From: JAHEJV01 sp964653555
GTDB lineage: Bacteria; Myxococcota_A; UBA9160; SMWR01
Assembly (NCBI GenBank): GCA_964653555.1
Contig: CAZZFT010000002.1
Coordinates: 1-64,000 of the forward strand
DNA length: 64,000 nt
Direction: 5' to 3'
Below are positions 1 to 9,099 of this stretch, one piece after another. The notes beneath the pieces were generated by a model. It was not told the origin of the DNA. It did no database searches and worked only from the letters and a program-made list of their open reading frames with translations. Each line of letters opens with the position of its first letter. Position 1 is the first letter of the stretch. The translations under genes were made by a program, and so were the position numbers.

Positions 1-1137
1 TACCGCTTCTCGATCGCCTGGCCGCGCATCCAGCCCCGGGGACGCGGCGCCGCCAACGCGCAGGGACTCGACCACTACCGCCGGCTCGTCGACGCGCTGC
101 TCGAGGCGGGGATCCGCCCGCTTCCCACCCTCTACCACTGGGACCTGCCCCAGGCCCTCGAGGAGGCGGGCGGCTGGCCCGCGCGCGACACCGCCGGCCG
201 CTTCGCGGACTACGCCGAGATCGTCGTCCGCGCCCTCGGCGACCGCGTCTCTCAGTGGCTGATCTTCAACGAGCCACAGGTCTTCACCCTGATGGGCTAC
301 CTGATCGGCCTCCACGCTCCGGGTCGCCGCGACCGCGCTGCCTGGCTGGCGGCCACCCACACCGTGAATCTGGCTCAAGCCGAGGCCCTGCGCGCCATGC
401 GCAGCGCGCGCGCCGACGCTCTCGTCGGCACCGCCTTCAACCTGACCGCCTGCGAGCCCGCCGGCGACTCGGACGCCGACGCGGCCGCGGCCGAGCGCTG
501 GCACGGCCTGGTGAACGACTGGTTCCTGCGTCCGGCGCTGCGCGGCGCCTATCCCGAGATCTTCCCCGGCGGCCTGCCCGAGGAGATGGGGGTGCGCGAG
601 GGCGACCTCGAGCGCGTGCGCGCGCCCCTCGACTTCCTCGGCATCAACCTCTACACGCGCTCGCGGGTGGCGGCGGCCCCAGACCCCGAGCAAGACCGGA
701 TCGGCCTTCGCGCGGCGGACGTCGGGTTCCTGCTGAGCAGCGACGCGCCGCGCACCGACTTCGGCTGGGAGGTGTGGCCGCGAGCCCTGCGCGACGCCGT
801 CCTGCGCGTGACCCGCGACTACGACCGGCCTGCGATCGAGATCACCGAGAACGGCTGCGCCTACCACGACGGACCCGGTCCCGACGGCGTGATCCGCGAC
901 CGCCGCCGCATCGATTTCTACCGCGCCTACCTCGCGGCGCTCCACGAGGCGATCGAGGCTGGCGCCGACGTGCGCGGCTACCACGCCTGGTCGCTGCTCG
1001 ACAACTTCGAGTGGAGCGAGGGCTACGCCCAGCGCTTCGGGGTCGCCTGGGTGGACTTCGAGACGGGAGACCGCACGCTGAAGGAGTCGGGCCATTGGCT
1101 CGCGCGCGTCGCCGACGAGAACGCGTTCGACACATGA
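1..1137 (+). CDS. Beta-glucosidase, GH1 family (5' end missing)
   Basis: The reading frame is open from the first base, so the N-terminus lies outside the window; 378 codons remain. It is a glycoside hydrolase family 1 retaining beta-glycosidase. The acid/base Glu is in the FNEP motif (fragment residue 91, bases 271-273). The nucleophile Glu is in ITENG (residue 283, bases 847-849). The YHWDLPQAL strand and the C-terminal WSLLDNFEWSEGY segment, which binds sugar, are also typical of the family. GH1 enzymes are usually about 450 aa, so roughly 70 residues are missing. It probably hydrolyses beta-glucosides in the cytoplasm, since nothing visible suggests export. It ends 3 bases before the stop of the convergent molybdopterin oxidoreductase gene. 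Confidence 0.93.
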   Translation, partial: YRFSIAWPRIQPRGRGAANAQGLDHYRRLVDALLEAGIRPLPTLYHWDLPQALEEAGGWPARDTAGRFADYAEIVVRALGDRVSQWLIFNEPQVFTLMGYLIGLHAPGRRDRAAWLAATHTVNLAQAEALRAMRSARADALVGTAFNLTACEPAGDSDADAAAAERWHGLVNDWFLRPALRGAYPEIFPGGLPEEMGVREGDLERVRAPLDFLGINLYTRSRVAAAPDPEQDRIGLRAADVGFLLSSDAPRTDFGWEVWPRALRDAVLRVTRDYDRPAIEITENGCAYHDGPGPDGVIRDRRRIDFYRAYLAALHEAIEAGADVRGYHAWSLLDNFEWSEGYAQRFGVAWVDFETGDRTLKESGHWLARVADENAFDT

Positions 1138-1140
1138 GCG

Positions 1141-3315
1141 CTAGGCGTCGCGGACCGGCCTCACGTCCACCGGGACGTTGCTCATGAGAGGTTGGCCCGA
1201 GTAGCGCTCATGGTAGCCGTCGGCGTCCAGCAGTCGACCGGTCGGGGATCCGATCTGGCGAAACTCGCCGTCTCGTTCGGGGGCGTCCCCGTAGGCGTGT
1301 GTCATCGAGACCATCCCTGCGCGCAGGTTCGGATCGGGCTCGGCGATTCCGCGGATCGCCGCTCGCGCCGAGCGGATCTCGACCACGTCACCACTGCGCA
1401 GCGAGAGCGCGGCCATGTCCCCCGGATTCAGGTACGCGGGATTGTGGGGCCGACCGCGGTGGACCGACGGGTGGTCCATCGAGGAGTTGTGGGAGTGCAG
1501 CATGCGACGACTGATCAGGCGGAAGGGATAGGCGCGATCGGCGGGCGGATCGATGGACAGGGCAGCCGCCTTCGCTCCGAGGTCGGCCATCATCGCTTCG
1601 TTGGCCAGGTCGAGTCGACCCTCCCAGCCCGGCTCCTTCGCCGCCACCCGGACTTCCGGGTCCGGGAAGAAGGCACCGCGCGGGTGGCGCCGGACCTCGC
1701 CGAACGGGACGCGGGCGCCGCTCAGCAGCTCTTCGAACAAGTCGTCGGTGGTGGGCTTCCGGCTCATGTCCAGCGCGAAGGGCCGCGGCGGCGGTGGACC
1801 CGGCGGTGTGACTTCGAGCGCCAGGCCGAGGCGCTGAGCGATCCCGTAGCAGAACTCCCACTCCTCGATCAGGTCGGAGCCGGGCGGAGGCTCGGCCACC
1901 GGCGCGGAGTAGTGCGCGTAGGCGTGCTCGAAGCCGTAGCCCGCTCCGTACAGGACCAGCAGATCCCCCAGCTGGCTGATCCCCGGGACTTCGAAGCTCA
2001 TCTTGGGTGCGATCACGTAGTGCGCCATCCGGGCCGTCTGCGACATGCGCACGTCGATCTGGACCAGCAGATCGAGAGCGCGCATCGCTTCGATGGTCTT
2101 GAGCTGATCCGGCCAGGCCGCGACCGGATTGCCGCAACAGGACAGCAGTGCGCGCACGCTGCCTTCACCTGGCAGCAGGATCTCGTGAGCGAGGGCACCG
2201 GTCGGCATGCCCGCGGCCGTCTCGCCGAGGTCGCTCGCGCGCATCCTCTCCCCGTAGCCGTAGGACGGGAACGGCGGCTGCGCTTGCGCCACCGCGGAGA
2301 CCGGGGCCATCAGCGTCCCCGGATTCGGCACCACCTCGCCCGCCCGGAGCCAGTGCCCACAGAGCGTCTCGAGGTCGAGTAGCAGATACTCGACCAGGGT
2401 CGAAGCGCCCGACATGCTCGCACCGGTTCCGCACACGCCGAACCCACGCTCCGCGTCGGCGAAGATCCGGGCGGCGCGGACCAGGTCGTCTGCGGGCACC
2501 CCCGCCTTCCGGGCCACCTCGCCCGGCGCGAAGGGCGCCACGGCACGGCGCAGCGCGGCGAGGCCCGAAACGTTCTCCCTCACGAACTCCTCGTCGTAGC
2601 GCGCCTCCTCGAGGATGACCTTCAGGAAGCAGGCCAGGATCTCGACGTCGTATCCGGGTCGTGCCTGGAGGTAGAGCGTCGCGCGCCGCGCGACGTCGCT
2701 GCGTCTGGGATCGACGACGATCAGCTGCATTCCCTTCGCCAGACGATCCGTGAGCCAGCGGCCGGGGTTGCCCGTCGGCAGCCCTGCGAAGGTGACGAGC
2801 GGATTCGTCCCCACCATGAGCGCGACCCGGGCGTCGGTGAAGCCCTGGGGAGGGGCCATCCACAGGCCGTGCAGTCCCTTGGCGATCAGCTTCCCGGGCT
2901 GATCGATCGTGTCCGCGGTGAACCACATCGGTGAGCCCAGACCCTGCATCAGCGCGCGCAGGAGAGGCTGTGTCGCAGCCGTCGCGCCGGTGTAGGTGCC
3001 CAGGTAGCTCGCGACGCTGCGCGGGCCGTGTTCGTCGATGATCCGCTTCAGTCGCTCGGCGATCTCGTCCATCGCGCGCTCGACGGGGATCGGCGCGAAG
3101 CCCCCGTCCGGGCCGCGCTTCAACGAGTGCGTCAGCCGATCGGCGCGATTGTGCAGCTCGGGAGCGGCCCGCCCCTTCACGCAGGTGAAGCCGTGGTAGA
3201 GGGGATGGTCTCGGTCGCCCCGCACGGCGACGACGCGCCCGTCCTCGACCGTCACCTGCATCGGACAGGCGTTGTGGCAGATGCGGCAGAAGGTGGGTGC
3301 GGTGCGGGTGGCCAA
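1141..3315 (-). CDS. Molybdopterin-dependent oxidoreductase (formate dehydrogenase-like)
   Basis: A 724-aa protein of the DMSO reductase/formate dehydrogenase superfamily. The N-terminus has a 4Fe-4S motif, CxxCxxxC at residues 10-17 with a fourth Cys at 45. The central domains bind bis-MGD, and the C-terminal molybdopterin-dinucleotide-binding domain contains the segment NPAYLNPGDMAALSLRSGD. I chose a TTG start at 3315 because GGAGG lies just upstream on the minus strand and the protein then begins about ten residues before the first Cys. An upstream in-frame ATG at 3561 would overlap the divergent amidohydrolase and adds sequence unlike the family. No Cys or Sec Mo ligand is obvious in the loop after the Fe-S domain. 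There is no Tat signal, so it is probably cytoplasmic. The substrate is unknown. Confidence 0.85.
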   Translation of the reverse strand: MATRTAPTFCRICHNACPMQVTVEDGRVVAVRGDRDHPLYHGFTCVKGRAAPELHNRADRLTHSLKRGPDGGFAPIPVERAMDEIAERLKRIIDEHGPRSVASYLGTYTGATAATQPLLRALMQGLGSPMWFTADTIDQPGKLIAKGLHGLWMAPPQGFTDARVALMVGTNPLVTFAGLPTGNPGRWLTDRLAKGMQLIVVDPRRSDVARRATLYLQARPGYDVEILACFLKVILEEARYDEEFVRENVSGLAALRRAVAPFAPGEVARKAGVPADDLVRAARIFADAERGFGVCGTGASMSGASTLVEYLLLDLETLCGHWLRAGEVVPNPGTLMAPVSAVAQAQPPFPSYGYGERMRASDLGETAAGMPTGALAHEILLPGEGSVRALLSCCGNPVAAWPDQLKTIEAMRALDLLVQIDVRMSQTARMAHYVIAPKMSFEVPGISQLGDLLVLYGAGYGFEHAYAHYSAPVAEPPPGSDLIEEWEFCYGIAQRLGLALEVTPPGPPPPRPFALDMSRKPTTDDLFEELLSGARVPFGEVRRHPRGAFFPDPEVRVAAKEPGWEGRLDLANEAMMADLGAKAAALSIDPPADRAYPFRLISRRMLHSHNSSMDHPSVHRGRPHNPAYLNPGDMAALSLRSGDVVEIRSARAAIRGIAEPDPNLRAGMVSMTHAYGDAPERDGEFRQIGSPTGRLLDADGYHERYSGQPLMSNVPVDVRPVRDA

Positions 3316-3334
3316 GATGTCCTCCGGCGACCCT

Positions 3335-3352
3335 CGATATTGCGATATTGAG
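3335..3352. promoter_or_regulatory. Tandem CGATATTG repeat in divergent promoter
   Basis: Between the molybdopterin oxidoreductase and the divergent amidohydrolase, an AT-rich patch contains the octamer CGATATTG twice in tandem (3335-3342 and 3343-3350). The motif TTGCGATATTGAG (3340-3352) recurs almost exactly at 11683-11695 upstream of ribBA. It may be part of a promoter or an operator. No regulator gene is adjacent. Confidence 0.35.
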
Positions 3353-3459
3353 CTTGCAAAGGTCAAACATTCGGTTGTATTCGTAATCAAGGTGGCTCCG
3401 CGCCGGCGCAGAGTGCCAACGCATGGGAGCCACCGAATTGCCCCGAGGGGGGAGTCGAG

Positions 3460-4893
3460 ATGATCGCAAGGAGCGCAGCCGCCGTCCGTGAGCGACTCGA
3501 CCACCCCGTGATCGACGCCGATGGGCACGTGATCGAGTTCGTGCCGGCCGCGATGGATCACCTGCGCGAGCTCGCCGGTTCTGGCGCCGTCGACACCCTG
3601 TGGGAGCTCTTCCGCTCGGGCTCGTCGCTGCTGCGCGGTCAGAGCATCGAGGCGCGCCGACGCACCGGCCTAGCACGCATGACGTGGTGGGCCTATCCCG
3701 CGCAGAACACACTCGACCGGGCCACAGGCATGCTGCCGGCGCTCCTCCATCGGCGCCTCGACGAGATGGGCATCGACTTCGCCGTCCTCTACCCGACGGC
3801 CGGCGGCGTAGGCCAGACGCTGGACGACGCGGAGCTGCGTCAGGCCGTCTGCCGCGCCTTCAACCGCTACTACGCCGAGGAGTACGGTCCCTATCGCGAC
3901 CGGCTCACCGTCGCCGCGTTGATCCCGATGTACGATCCCGCGGAGGCGATCCGCGAGCTCGACTACGCGGTCGGCGAACTCGGCTTCAAGTCGGCGCTGC
4001 TGAGTGGCTACGTTGCGCGCCCCTTGCCCGGCGAGAACAGCCACCGCTGGGCCCGCTGGCTCGACAACTTCGTGCTCGACAGCCCCTATGACTACGACCC
4101 GTTCTGGCAGCGGATGGTCGAGCTCGGTGTCGTCCCGGTGTTCCACCCGGTCGGCATGGGATGGGGTGGACGCGTCTCGGTCACCAGCTACGTCTTCAAC
4201 CACATCGGCAACTTCGCGGCCGGCAACGACAACATATGCCGCGCCCTGTTCCTGAGCGGTGTCCTGGGCCGCTTCCCTTCGCTGCGCTTCGCCTTTCTCG
4301 AGGGAGGGGTCGGCTGGGCGTGCAGCCTCTACGCCGAATTGATCGGACATTGGGAGAAGCGCAACCGCGACCGGATCGGGAGCTACGATCCGTCCCGGAT
4401 CGATCGCCGACGGGTGGAGGAGTTGTTCCGACGCCACGGCTCGTCGCGCTTCCAGCGACATCTGGGGGAGATCGAGCCCGCGCTCCGGGTGCTGGCCGAC
4501 CCCGACGAGGATCCCACCGCGCTGGACGAGTTCGCCTCCTGCAAGATCCAGAGGCCCGAGGACATCCGCCATCTCTTCGACGAGCACTTTCACTTCGGCT
4601 GCGAGGCGGACGATCCGCTCGCCGGAGCTGCGTTCGACCGGGCGCGCAATCCGCTCGGAGCGAGACTTCGGGCCGTTCTGGGCTCGGACATCGGCCATTG
4701 GGACGTTCCCGAGATGTCGGGCATCCTGGCCGAGGCCTGGGAGCTGGTCGAGACGAAGCGCCTCTCGGAGCGGGACTTCCGCGAGTTCGCCTTTGCGAAC
4801 ACCGTCCATCTCTACACGGGTGCCAATCCCGAGTTCTTCCGCGGGACGGCGGTGGAGTCGGCCGCTGCGCGCGAGCGCGATGCCGGGGGCTGA
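3460..4893 (+). CDS. Amidohydrolase family protein (metal-dependent TIM-barrel hydrolase)
   Basis: A 477-aa member of the amidohydrolase-2 (ACMSD-like) family. The N-terminal metal-binding strand reads VIDADGHVIE. The barrel contains FPSLRFAFLEGGVGW, and GSDIGHWDVPEM near the C-terminus supplies the conserved Asp. The ATG at 3460 follows a run of Gs (GGGGGGAG) that serves as the ribosome binding site. Such enzymes are hydrolases or decarboxylases in aromatic and terpenoid catabolism. A shorter relative lies at 39478-40701. It is divergent from the molybdopterin oxidoreductase across a 144-base promoter region and convergent with the SDR that follows. The substrate cannot be inferred. Confidence 0.85.
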   Translation: MIARSAAAVRERLDHPVIDADGHVIEFVPAAMDHLRELAGSGAVDTLWELFRSGSSLLRGQSIEARRRTGLARMTWWAYPAQNTLDRATGMLPALLHRRLDEMGIDFAVLYPTAGGVGQTLDDAELRQAVCRAFNRYYAEEYGPYRDRLTVAALIPMYDPAEAIRELDYAVGELGFKSALLSGYVARPLPGENSHRWARWLDNFVLDSPYDYDPFWQRMVELGVVPVFHPVGMGWGGRVSVTSYVFNHIGNFAAGNDNICRALFLSGVLGRFPSLRFAFLEGGVGWACSLYAELIGHWEKRNRDRIGSYDPSRIDRRRVEELFRRHGSSRFQRHLGEIEPALRVLADPDEDPTALDEFASCKIQRPEDIRHLFDEHFHFGCEADDPLAGAAFDRARNPLGARLRAVLGSDIGHWDVPEMSGILAEAWELVETKRLSERDFREFAFANTVHLYTGANPEFFRGTAVESAAARERDAGG

Positions 4894-4903
4894 TCGGAAG
4901 AGC

Positions 4904-5701
4904 CTACTCCGTGTAGGCCGAGGCCACGAAACGGTACCCCAGCGAGCGCGGTCCACGGCGCAGGAACTGGCTCAGGGTCTTCGCCCACCAGCCGTGCACC
5001 ACGAGACGCCGGCCGGCCATGACGGCGTCGTACGCCTCGCGCGCGACGGTGTCCGCCGATTGCATCGTCAGCCGACCGAAGCGCGAGTCGGCCGCCTCGC
5101 GGAGCGCCGCCGAGCTGTCGAGGATCTCGGTCTCGGTGAATCCCGGCGCGCTCGCGGTCGCGTGGATTCCCCGTTCCCGATACTCGGCGTCGATGCCCTC
5201 GGCGAGCGCGATCCCGAGGGCCTTGACCGGTGCGTAGAGCGTGTACTGGGGCGAGCCCGGGAAGAAGCCACCGGCCGACGCGACGTTCACGATCCTCCCG
5301 AAGCCGCGTTCCACCATCGGCCCCAGCAGCCGGTGGGTGAGCTCGCAGACGGCCACGCCCATCACCTGCAGCATCGCCCGCTGCTCCTCCCAGGAGAAGT
5401 CGACGTAGCGGCCGTAGAGGGTGTAGCCGGCGTTGTTCACGAGCATGTCGATCGGGACCTCCCGGAGGGAGGTGACGATTTGCTCGCTGGCTCCGGGATC
5501 GGCGAGGTCGGCGGGGACCACGGTGACACGCACTCCGTATCGCCCGGAGAGACCCGCCTGGAGCTCGCGCAACCTCTGTTCGCGCCGCGCGGTGAGCGCC
5601 AGGTCCCACCCACGGCTCGCGAGAAGCTCCGCGAAGGCACGCCCGATCCCCGCGGAGGCCCCAGTGACCAGCGCCGTCCGCCCGCGCCCCTGCTCGGTCA
5701 T
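4904..5701 (-). CDS. Short-chain dehydrogenase/reductase
   Basis: A 265-aa classical SDR with the cofactor motif TGASAGIG (residues 13-20), NNAG at about 89-92, and Ser142, Tyr156 and Lys160 as the catalytic set (YAPVK). It should carry out NAD(P)-dependent oxidation or reduction of a small alcohol or carbonyl in the cytoplasm. Its ATG overlaps the stop of the upstream flavin reductase gene (ATGA at 5698-5701), so the two are probably translationally coupled. The C-terminal part (MAGRRLVVHGWWAKTLSQFL) resembles DltE/YqjQ-like SDRs of lipid-modifying type, which is only a hint. Confidence 0.9.
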   Translation of the reverse strand: MTEQGRGRTALVTGASAGIGRAFAELLASRGWDLALTARREQRLRELQAGLSGRYGVRVTVVPADLADPGASEQIVTSLREVPIDMLVNNAGYTLYGRYVDFSWEEQRAMLQVMGVAVCELTHRLLGPMVERGFGRIVNVASAGGFFPGSPQYTLYAPVKALGIALAEGIDAEYRERGIHATASAPGFTETEILDSSAALREAADSRFGRLTMQSADTVAREAYDAVMAGRRLVVHGWWAKTLSQFLRRGPRSLGYRFVASAYTE

Positions 5702-6189
5702 CCGTCGCGCTCCTCTCCGAGGCGTACGTAGCGGCCGCTGAAGTGGATCAGCGGTGCGTGATCCCGGACCCGGGTGTCGACCACGCTGCCGACATAGATC
5801 AGGTGGTCGCCGGCGTCGTAAGAGGCCACGAGCCGGCAGTCCAGGCTGGCGATCGCGTCCGGGATCAGGGGCGCCCCGGTCACCGCGCTCTCGATGGCGA
5901 GGTTCTCGAAGCGGCGGAACTCGTCCTTCTTCGCCGCGAATCGATCGGACAACGCCTCCTGCCCCTCGGCGAGGATGTTGATCGCGAAGCACTTGCCCTC
6001 GCCGATCAGACCCGTCGTGATCGAGGCCTTGTCCGCACACACCAGGACCAGGGGAGGGTCGAGGGACACCCCGGCGAAGTCGGAGACGGTCATGCCGTGG
6101 ATGGCGTCGTTTGCGCGCGAGGTCACGATGCTGACGGCGCTCGCTCGACACGCCATCGCGGCTCGGAATTCGTCTCGGCTGACGGTCAC
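5698..6189 (-). CDS. Flavin reductase family protein (FMN-binding split barrel)
   Basis: A 163-aa protein of the flavin reductase-like family (HpaC/ActVB type). Recognisable segments are ASAVSIVTS, GMTVSDFAGVSLDPPLVLV and FAINILAEGQ, typical of the FMN-binding split barrel. Members reduce FMN or FAD with NAD(P)H and hand the reduced flavin to two-component monooxygenases. The window contains seven LLM-class enzymes that could use reduced FMN, but the nearest is 30 kb away, so a partnership is only inference. It is the first gene of a two-gene unit with the coupled SDR and lies close behind the TonB operon. Confidence 0.9.
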   Translation of the reverse strand: MTVSRDEFRAAMACRASAVSIVTSRANDAIHGMTVSDFAGVSLDPPLVLVCADKASITTGLIGEGKCFAINILAEGQEALSDRFAAKKDEFRRFENLAIESAVTGAPLIPDAIASLDCRLVASYDAGDHLIYVGSVVDTRVRDHAPLIHFSGRYVRLGEERDG

Positions 6190-6212
6190 GCCAGGCTCTC
6201 CTCAAGCCTTCC

Positions 6213-7529
6213 CTAGGAAGGCGACGTGGGTTGTCGGGCTTTCTCGCGTTGGCTGACGTGCTGCAGCCACTTCGTGGCCACGTCGCGCGTGCGATCGTAC
6301 TGCTGTGCCCGTTGGAATTCGCTCCGGGCAGCCATGGGTTGCGAGTCACCGAAGTGGGCGATCCCCAACAGCAGATGGGCGCGGCCGGGATCGGTGAGAC
6401 CGCCTTTCTCCAGCGCCTGGTCCAGCGCCTGCCGCGCGTCGGACCAATCCTCCCGCTCGATGTAGACCTGGGCGAGGCGGACGTAGCTCTCGCCGTCGTC
6501 GTCGCTGCTCGCGGCCCGCGCCAGCGGCTCGAGCGCCTTGTCGTATTCCCGGGCCTGCAGCCAACTGTTGGCGAGCAGGTCCCAGACGTCGTGGTCGGGA
6601 TCGATGGTGCCGTCGGCGATGCCCTTCTCGAGCACCATCGCGCTCGAGTAGGGAAGCTCGTGGTAGGCGTAGAGACGCGCCAGATCCACGAGCTCGTTGG
6701 CCCGATCGAGCAGCCCGTCGGTGTAGGCGACCTCGAGAGCGGCAAGGGCCTTGTCCTCCTCGCCCAGCTCGTTGAACAGGCCGTAGAGGCGCAGCCAGTG
6801 TTCCTTCTTCGGGTAGAGCTCGATCATCTGCTCGAGCACCGGAAGCATCTCCTGCTTCTCGTCCTGGGCGAAGTGGATCTGGAGCAGGAGCTGGAGCCAC
6901 GACTCTCGCGGTGGATCGCTCTTGTCCACGGCGCGCCGGGCGTAGGGTAGCGCCTCCTTCCAACGTTCCCGCTGAGCGAGAGCCAGCGCGACCACGTACT
7001 CCGCGTTCGCAGGAGGATCCTCGCTCCGCTCGTACCAGTCGACCAGCGTGGTGATCGCCTTGTCCCACTGCTCCGTCAGCATGTAGAGCTGGCCGAGGTC
7101 GAAGCGGGTGCTCATCGACTGCGACTCGCCGAGCGCGTCGAGCGAGAGCGCCAGCTCCAGGGCCCTCGCGGCATTCTGGTACTGCTCCTGGCCGGCGAAG
7201 ACGTAGCCGTAGGCCTGCCACATGACCGCTTCCTCGTGGTCGTTCAGGCGGCCCTTGCGATGGCGCATGTCGTCGAGGGGCTGACGGGCGGCGACGTAGT
7301 CGTTGCGATCCAGGGCCTCGAAGCACTCTTCCAGGCGTTTGGTCGCCCACTCGCGGACCGCCTGCACGCGGCGTGAGGCGGGCCGGTGCGCATCTTCGTC
7401 GTCGCTGGCCAGAGCGGGCCACGCCGTGGAGACGACGAGCCCGACCAGGAGCAGGCGAGCCACCTTCGTCGCTCGTCGACCGGGGTGGAAGACACGCCTG
7501 GCCGGTGCGCTGGCTGTCCCCTCGGTCAC
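6213..7529 (-). CDS. TPR-repeat protein of the TonB operon
   Basis: A 438-aa exported protein. It has an N-terminal signal segment (about residues 20-42, VARLLLVGLVVSTAWPALA) followed by tandem TPR units through to the C-terminus. It is the last gene of the six-gene TonB operon. Its GTG start at 7529 lies one base after the TGA of tonB, with GGAGG inside the end of tonB as ribosome binding site. TPR proteins at this position are a regular part of TtpC-type TonB clusters, where they probably act as periplasmic scaffolds. Its exact role is unknown. Confidence 0.85.
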   Translation of the reverse strand: MTEGTASAPARRVFHPGRRATKVARLLLVGLVVSTAWPALASDDEDAHRPASRRVQAVREWATKRLEECFEALDRNDYVAARQPLDDMRHRKGRLNDHEEAVMWQAYGYVFAGQEQYQNAARALELALSLDALGESQSMSTRFDLGQLYMLTEQWDKAITTLVDWYERSEDPPANAEYVVALALAQRERWKEALPYARRAVDKSDPPRESWLQLLLQIHFAQDEKQEMLPVLEQMIELYPKKEHWLRLYGLFNELGEEDKALAALEVAYTDGLLDRANELVDLARLYAYHELPYSSAMVLEKGIADGTIDPDHDVWDLLANSWLQAREYDKALEPLARAASSDDDGESYVRLAQVYIEREDWSDARQALDQALEKGGLTDPGRAHLLLGIAHFGDSQPMAARSEFQRAQQYDRTRDVATKWLQHVSQREKARQPTSPS

Positions 7530-7530
7530 C

Positions 7531-8145
7531 TCAGTCCTCCAGCTCGAAGGTCAAGAGGAAACGCTGTGCCGGCTGCTCCTGGGCCACGCCGTCCACGATC
7601 TTCGGCTTGTACTTGAACTTGCGGATCGCCTTCAGGGCCGAGCGGTCGAAGATGCCCGACGGCTCGGCATCGACGACGCGGGCGGAGCGGACGGTTCCCG
7701 CCTCCGTGATCGTGAACTCGAGCAGAACCCAGCCCTCGATGCCGCGCTGCTGGGCCCGCGGCGGGTACACCGGCTGGACCCGCACGATCGGAACGGCTTC
7801 ACTGTCCGTTCCCGTCCCGAGACTCGGCCCGGTCATGTCGACTTTGAGGTCGCTGGCGAGGCTCTCCACCGCGAGCGCGCCGGAGGCCGGAGGGGCGTCG
7901 GATTGCGCGAGGTTCATCGGCGGGGGAGCGGGGGCCTCCTCGATCTGGTGCTTCTCCGGCATCTCGCGCTTCTTCGTCTGAGTCTCGCTCTCGCGCTTCA
8001 GCCGGACGAAGTCGATGACCTTGCCGCGGAACGCCTCTTCGACCTTTCCTTCCTGGATCAGGATCAGCCACTGCATCAGGTAGAACAGGCCCACCGTGAT
8101 CACGAAGGCCAGCAGCAGGGCGGACGCGTAACGGCGGACGATCAT
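7531..8145 (-). CDS. tonB: Energy transducer TonB
   Basis: A 204-aa TonB protein. One N-terminal transmembrane helix (about residues 8-30) is followed by a periplasmic linker with only a short proline stretch (EEAPAPPP). The C-terminal TonB domain is recognised by QPVYPPRAQQRGIEGWVLLE and the closing AIRKFKYKP segment. It couples the proton-motive force harvested by ExbB/ExbD to outer-membrane receptors such as the one at 21137-23713. It is short for a classical TonB and fits the TonB2 class. A second TonB_C-domain protein is encoded at 27585-28328. Confidence 0.93.
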   Translation of the reverse strand: MIVRRYASALLLAFVITVGLFYLMQWLILIQEGKVEEAFRGKVIDFVRLKRESETQTKKREMPEKHQIEEAPAPPPMNLAQSDAPPASGALAVESLASDLKVDMTGPSLGTGTDSEAVPIVRVQPVYPPRAQQRGIEGWVLLEFTITEAGTVRSARVVDAEPSGIFDRSALKAIRKFKYKPKIVDGVAQEQPAQRFLLTFELED

Positions 8146-8151
8146 GAGCGG

Positions 8152-8556
8152 TCAATCCACCTGCTCCGCAGCGATCGAGACGTTCTCCACCCCGGCCTGG
8201 CGCGCCGCATCCATGACCGTCACGAGCAGGTGGTTCCTCGAGTCCCGATCCGCCTGGATCACCACGGAGCCCTGCGGATTCTCGGCGTGCAGTCGCTCGA
8301 TGTTGGCCCGCAGTGCCCGGGGATCCACCTGGCGCTTGTCGATCCAGATCTGTCCGTCGCCGGTGATCGCCACGAGGATGTTCGCGCGTTCCTTCTTCTC
8401 TGCCGTGACGGCGTCGGGACGGTTCACGTCGATTCCCGTCTCCTTCACGAAGGATGCCGTCACGATGAAGAAGATCAACATGATGAACACGATGTCCAAC
8501 ATCGGGGTGATGTCGATGTCGCTGTCTTCCTCGGGCTTCTGGTAGGTGCGTCGCAC
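8152..8556 (-). CDS. exbD: ExbD/TolR biopolymer transport protein
   Basis: A 134-aa ExbD-family protein. A single N-terminal transmembrane segment contains the essential Asp (DITPMLDIVFIMLIFFIVTA, residues about 13-32), followed by a periplasmic ExbD domain. With ExbB it forms the proton channel that energises TonB. The start is GTG at 8556, preceded by CAGGAG. It lies between the small ExbB gene and tonB in a tightly packed operon. Confidence 0.95.
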   Translation of the reverse strand: MRRTYQKPEEDSDIDITPMLDIVFIMLIFFIVTASFVKETGIDVNRPDAVTAEKKERANILVAITGDGQIWIDKRQVDPRALRANIERLHAENPQGSVVIQADRDSRNHLLVTVMDAARQAGVENVSIAAEQVD

Positions 8557-8571
8557 GGCGGAGCTCCTGGA

Positions 8572-9099
8572 TCAGGAATGGGTCAAGTGATCGGCCACGC
8601 GTTCGGTCTCCTGGTTGGCGTAGCGCTCGAGCTGTACGCTCAAGGCGAGCCCGGAGAGGGCGGCCACCATGCCCGCCATGGTGGGAATCGTGGCCTTGGT
8701 CACACCCGAAGCCATGGCGCGCGGGTTCGCGTTGCCCGCCACGGCCATCACGTCGAAGACCTCGATCATCCCCGTCACGGTTCCGAGCAGGCCCAGGAGC
8801 GGGCAGATCGCAACCAGGGTCCGGATCATCGGCAGCGACAGGTGCAGGTCGAGATCGATCTCCGAGATCATCAGGCGCCGGATCTGGTGCGCGTACCAGG
8901 AGGTCTGATCCTCGCGCGCGAGCCATCTCTCCAGAGCGCGCGCGACCGCCTTGCGGTGGGCAAAACGGAAGTAGGCGAGACGCTCCAAGATGAGCATCCA
9001 CATGATGAGGGTGACGACGAAGATCGCCGGAACGATGTCACCACCGCTCTCGAAGAAGGCCTCGATCCGGCCCCAGATGTCAAGCAGTTGCAGCACCAC
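8572..9099 (-). CDS. exbB: ExbB/TolQ/MotA-type proton channel protein
   Basis: A 175-aa short ExbB homologue with three transmembrane helices. The conserved channel segment LLGLLGTVTGMIEVFDV is present, as is the closing helix ASGVTKATIPTMAGMVAALS. The start is GTG at 9099, inside the last 20 bases of the upstream large ExbB-like gene, with GGAGAGGGG as ribosome binding site. It is the second of two ExbB-family proteins in the operon, the pattern of TonB2 systems (ttpC then exbB2). Confidence 0.94.
   Translation of the reverse strand: MVLQLLDIWGRIEAFFESGGDIVPAIFVVTLIMWMLILERLAYFRFAHRKAVARALERWLAREDQTSWYAHQIRRLMISEIDLDLHLSLPMIRTLVAICPLLGLLGTVTGMIEVFDVMAVAGNANPRAMASGVTKATIPTMAGMVAALSGLALSVQLERYANQETERVADHLTHS

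Noticed and set aside
1192..2382. Long open frame on the plus strand opposite the molybdopterin oxidoreductase
   Set aside because: It is antisense to a gene with clear motifs and its Arg/Ala/Gly-rich product has no family features; long shadow frames are common in such GC-rich DNA.
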